DNA of 17,496 bases from Lachnospiraceae bacterium UBA1201 (lineage in GTDB: Bacteria; Bacillota; Clostridia; Lachnospirales; Lachnospiraceae): the NCBI GenBank assembly GCA_002309675.1, contig DBXX01000057.1, forward strand, positions 15,002 through 32,497. Reading direction: 5' to 3'. Numbering within the stretch: position 1 is the first letter of the stretch; every line of letters begins with the position of its first letter. The notes below the pieces were generated by a model. It made no database searches, was not told the origin of the DNA, and saw nothing but the letters and a program-made list of their open reading frames with translations. A program made the position numbers and the translations under genes. Positions 15,572-17,496 of this stretch are shown here, piece by piece.

Positions 15572-16890
15572 TGAAGAAGAAAATACTATCCGTGATCTGC
15601 GCAGCGCTGGTCCTGTTATTTGCGTTGCAAATTCCCGCAGGGAAGACATTTGCAGATTCCGACAGCGTGGATGTACACGATGAAAGCGGTTATCTTTCCC
15701 GTGCTGAGGCGGAAGAAGTCGAGGACCTGTATGATTCACTGCTGGCCGAGACCGGCACGCAGTTTGTATTCCTGACGACCGATAAGGATCTTCCGACGGA
15801 TGAAAATATCCCGACGGATTTTCCCTATCTGAGTGAGTATCTTGAGAGTCCTACACCGTGTGCTATCCTGATGATCAGCTATCTGTCGAATACCGCCACG
15901 GTCCGTTCGACCAACCCTGAGCTGACAGAAGAACAGTTAAATAGCATGCTGTCCACCATGATCGGTTATCTCAACCAGGGTGAAGTTATGAAAGCCGCGT
16001 GCGAGCCGGCGCTCGAAGCTTCAGAGTACCTGGTGCCGGAGTTTGATCCGGTCGCGTACAGAAACTGGATCCTGGGGCCGGATACAACGCCCGAAAACAA
16101 CACCCCGAACACCTCCGAAAATGCTTACACAGGACGCCATATCGATGACCGGATGGGCCTTCTGAGTGAGGCGGATGCCGAGCGGTTGGAGAAGCTTTTT
16201 GCAGAGAAGTCCGAGGAGATCGGTGTTGATATCATCTTCCTGTCTGAGAATTATTTCTCCGATAACGGCGACTCTGCGGCGACACATCTGGGTGGGGTGT
16301 GCAGGGATAAAGGCTACGGCTATGGCGCGGAGCGCTATGTCATTATGTTCGCGATCAGTGTAAGCAATCGTTATGCCATGGCTTACGAGTGGTCGACGAA
16401 TATCGAAGAGTACCATCGCTATCTTCAGGTAGAGTTGGATGACATCTTTGATGCGGTAAAACCGAAGCTGTCGTCGGGTATGAACAGCAGAGAAGCGCAT
16501 TCGATGGACAGCTCACACAATGCATTTGCAGAGGTTGCGGAGACCTTTGTGGATTATGCAATCCGCCATGCGGATATCGATGATGCTCCGTATGAGGCAT
16601 TTTATTACTCGGATAATTATGAACGTTACGACCTGGATGGTCATCGTGCCCCTCTTTGGGGAAGATTTGCAATTTTTGCACTGATCGGAGCGGCCATCGG
16701 CGGCATCGTGACCGGTTTCAGCGCAACGAAGCACAAACCGAAGACGGTTACTGACCCCGAAGTTTACAACAACCGAAAAGAGTTCCAGATATTAGAGAGC
16801 AGCGATCAATTCCGCGTTCGTACCACGACTCGCGTGCGCATGTCCAGCAGCAGCGGCGGAGGCGGCCATGGAAGTGGTGGACATTTTTAA
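15571..16890 (+). CDS. ydjH: YdjH-like TPM domain membrane protein, probably with two TPM modules
   Basis: A 439-residue exported membrane protein. A signal peptide (1 to about 28, ending KTFA) is followed by a TPM-like module (about 33-155), a Pro/Asn/Thr linker, a second TPM-like module (about 188-332), a membrane helix (364-383) and a tail that ends in Ser/Gly/His repeats (SSSSGGGGHGSGGHF). The two modules start alike: DESGYLSRAEAEEVEDLY and DDRMGLLSEADAERLEKLF, each followed by a TGTQFVFL/IGVDIIFL strand. The gene starts inside the stop of the ydjG-like gene, with GGAGG 9 bases upstream, so translation is coupled. TPM proteins are small alpha/beta domains; some have phosphatase-like roles, others serve in membrane protein complexes. 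I see no PspA or SPFH gene in the window, though the latter could lie outside. Standard YdjH-type proteins usually have one module. Confidence 0.85.
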   Translation: MKKKILSVICAALVLLFALQIPAGKTFADSDSVDVHDESGYLSRAEAEEVEDLYDSLLAETGTQFVFLTTDKDLPTDENIPTDFPYLSEYLESPTPCAILMISYLSNTATVRSTNPELTEEQLNSMLSTMIGYLNQGEVMKAACEPALEASEYLVPEFDPVAYRNWILGPDTTPENNTPNTSENAYTGRHIDDRMGLLSEADAERLEKLFAEKSEEIGVDIIFLSENYFSDNGDSAATHLGGVCRDKGYGYGAERYVIMFAISVSNRYAMAYEWSTNIEEYHRYLQVELDDIFDAVKPKLSSGMNSREAHSMDSSHNAFAEVAETFVDYAIRHADIDDAPYEAFYYSDNYERYDLDGHRAPLWGRFAIFALIGAAIGGIVTGFSATKHKPKTVTDPEVYNNRKEFQILESSDQFRVRTTTRVRMSSSSGGGGHGSGGHF

Positions 16891-16902
16891 CAACAGGTCA
16901 TA

Positions 16903-17056
16903 CGTGGCGGAGGCGTGTTTCACACGCAAGGCCCTTGCAAGCTCGCTTGCATAAGGGCGCGACGTGTGAAACGTGGTCCTCTCCACGAGAGGACCGCCCT
17001 CAAATGAGCCGGACAGAAGCCCGAAGGGCGATTCTGCGTTAGCAGAAGGGACGGCG
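16903..17056. ncRNA. Highly structured intergenic region, possible RNA element
   Basis: The 207-base gap between the ydjH-like gene and the next small gene is packed with inverted repeats. GTTTCACACG (16917-16926) pairs perfectly with 16963-16972. Inside it GCCCTTGCAAGC (16931-16942) pairs with 16945-16958 apart from a small bulge. GGTCCTCTC (16975-16983) pairs with GAGAGGACC (16987-16995). GGCGG (16906-16910) can close the group with 16994-16998. A second group has GCCG (17008-17011) with CGGC (17052-17055), enclosing the hairpins GCCC-GAA-GGGC (17019-17029) and TTCTGC-GTTA-GCAGAA (17032-17047). No T-run follows any stem, so these are not ordinary terminators. I do not recognise a known RNA family. 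A palindromic mobile repeat is the main alternative. Confidence 0.5.
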
Positions 17057-17097
17057 AATTGGGGGGAGACGAAACGTAGACACAGAAAGGAAATCCT

Positions 17098-17379
17098 ATG
17101 TTAGCTGGTTGGAATACCGGATATACGATAGCGACCGTTTTTATGGTCGTCTTGATCATAAGCCTTCTGGTAGCTTCTGACCGGGGGGACATAGAGATCC
17201 ATCGGCGCAGACCGAAGGACGGACGGCGTGTCACGTGGAGAGAAGCCGCGGCGGCATGGCGCGAGGAGAAACAACAAGAGCGTGAGGAACGACGCGAGGA
17301 AAGGCGCCAGGAGCATGAGCGAAAGGCGGAGGAAAAACGTCGCGAGCGCGAAGAGAAAAAAGAAATCGATATTGAATGA
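17098..17379 (+). CDS. Small membrane protein with a long charged helical tail
   Basis: A 93-residue protein with AAAGGA 7 bases before its ATG. One membrane helix lies near the N-terminus (about 6-26, TIATVFMVVLIISLLVA). The rest, from about residue 45, is almost wholly Arg, Glu, Lys, Gln and Ala and should form a long charged helix or coiled coil facing the cytoplasm. I know no named family. The tail is low in complexity, so matches to coiled-coil proteins would say little. It lies between the structured gap and a cyclophilin gene and is read in the same direction as both neighbours. It may be a membrane-anchored scaffold; that is a guess from shape only. Confidence 0.72.
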   Translation: MLAGWNTGYTIATVFMVVLIISLLVASDRGDIEIHRRRPKDGRRVTWREAAAAWREEKQQEREERREERRQEHERKAEEKRREREEKKEIDIE

Positions 17380-17389
17380 AAGAAGGAGG

Positions 17390-17410
17390 GGGGCGAAGAG
17401 GCTTCGCCCC
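17390..17410 (+). promoter_or_regulatory. Hairpin between the ribosome binding site and start of the cyclophilin gene
   Basis: GGGGCGAAG (17390-17398) pairs perfectly with CTTCGCCCC (17402-17410) around a three-base loop. No T-run follows, so it is not a standard terminator. The only good ribosome binding site, GGAGG within 17385-17389, lies on the 5' side, 33 bases before the ATG. Folding the hairpin would leave about 12 unpaired bases between the two. Confidence 0.55.
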
Positions 17411-17422
17411 GAAAAGACGAAC

Positions 17423-17496
17423 ATGGAGAAACAGAATCCGATCGTAACATTCCAAATGAATAGCGGTAAGGTCATCAAGGCGGAGCTTTATCCGGA
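17423..17496 (+). CDS. Cyclophilin-type peptidyl-prolyl cis-trans isomerase (3' end outside window)
   Basis: Only the first 24 codons are present. The protein begins MEKQNPIVTFQMNSGKVI and continues KAELYP, matching the well-conserved N-terminus of short cytosolic cyclophilins (NPIVTxxMxxGxxIxxELYP). These enzymes speed isomerisation of Xaa-Pro bonds during folding. There is no signal peptide before the match, so it is probably cytosolic. No ribosome binding site lies directly before the ATG; the nearest is beyond a hairpin. An in-frame TTG at 17372 inside the previous gene is possible but less likely. The catalytic residues lie outside the window. Confidence 0.82.
   Translation, partial: MEKQNPIVTFQMNSGKVIKAELYP

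Overview
The window looks like a chromosomal segment of a Gram-positive anaerobe of the Clostridia (Bacillota). This rests on a lipobox-bearing surface protein, BspA-type and internalin-like leucine-rich repeats, strong GGAGG ribosome binding sites, sigma-A type promoters with 17-base spacers, and a ydjG/ydjH-like gene pair. I cannot name the genus. No rRNA, tRNA, CRISPR array, integrase or transposase is visible.

Layout. (1) 2-5092, plus strand: the 3' part of a BspA-type leucine-rich repeat protein, then a 1260-residue lipoprotein that joins a subtilisin-type protease, a carboxypeptidase-regulatory-like domain, a DUF6273-like domain and eleven exact 21-residue leucine-rich repeats. Its TAG stop is followed by 38 more in-frame sense codons. 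A strong bidirectional terminator at 5112-5143 separates this region from the next. (2) 5162-8776, minus strand: two half-transporters of the ABC exporter type, forming a heterodimer with one degenerate ATP site. They lie behind a consensus TTGACA-N17-TATAAT promoter. (3) 8891-11152, minus strand: a YfbK-like von Willebrand factor A protein with no signal peptide, a Met/Gly-rich repeat tract and two C-terminal zinc ribbons. (4) 11410-14248, plus strand, divergent from (3): a sensor kinase, an overlapping OmpR-type response regulator, and a membrane-anchored protein of unknown function. (5) 14402-16890, plus strand, own promoter: homologues of Bacillus subtilis YdjG (zinc ribbons plus a membrane segment) and YdjH (TPM domain), with what look like two TPM modules in the second. 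(6) 16891-17496: a 207-base gap full of strong inverted repeats, a small membrane protein with a charged helical tail, and the 5' end of a cyclophilin-type peptidyl-prolyl isomerase.

How they may work together: most of the window concerns the cell envelope. The leucine-rich repeat proteins act outside the cell. The exporter, the two-component system with its membrane partner, and the YdjGH pair fit envelope transport, sensing and stress. The VWA protein is probably a cytosolic scaffold. Shared regulation among these blocks is inference only; each block appears to have its own promoter.
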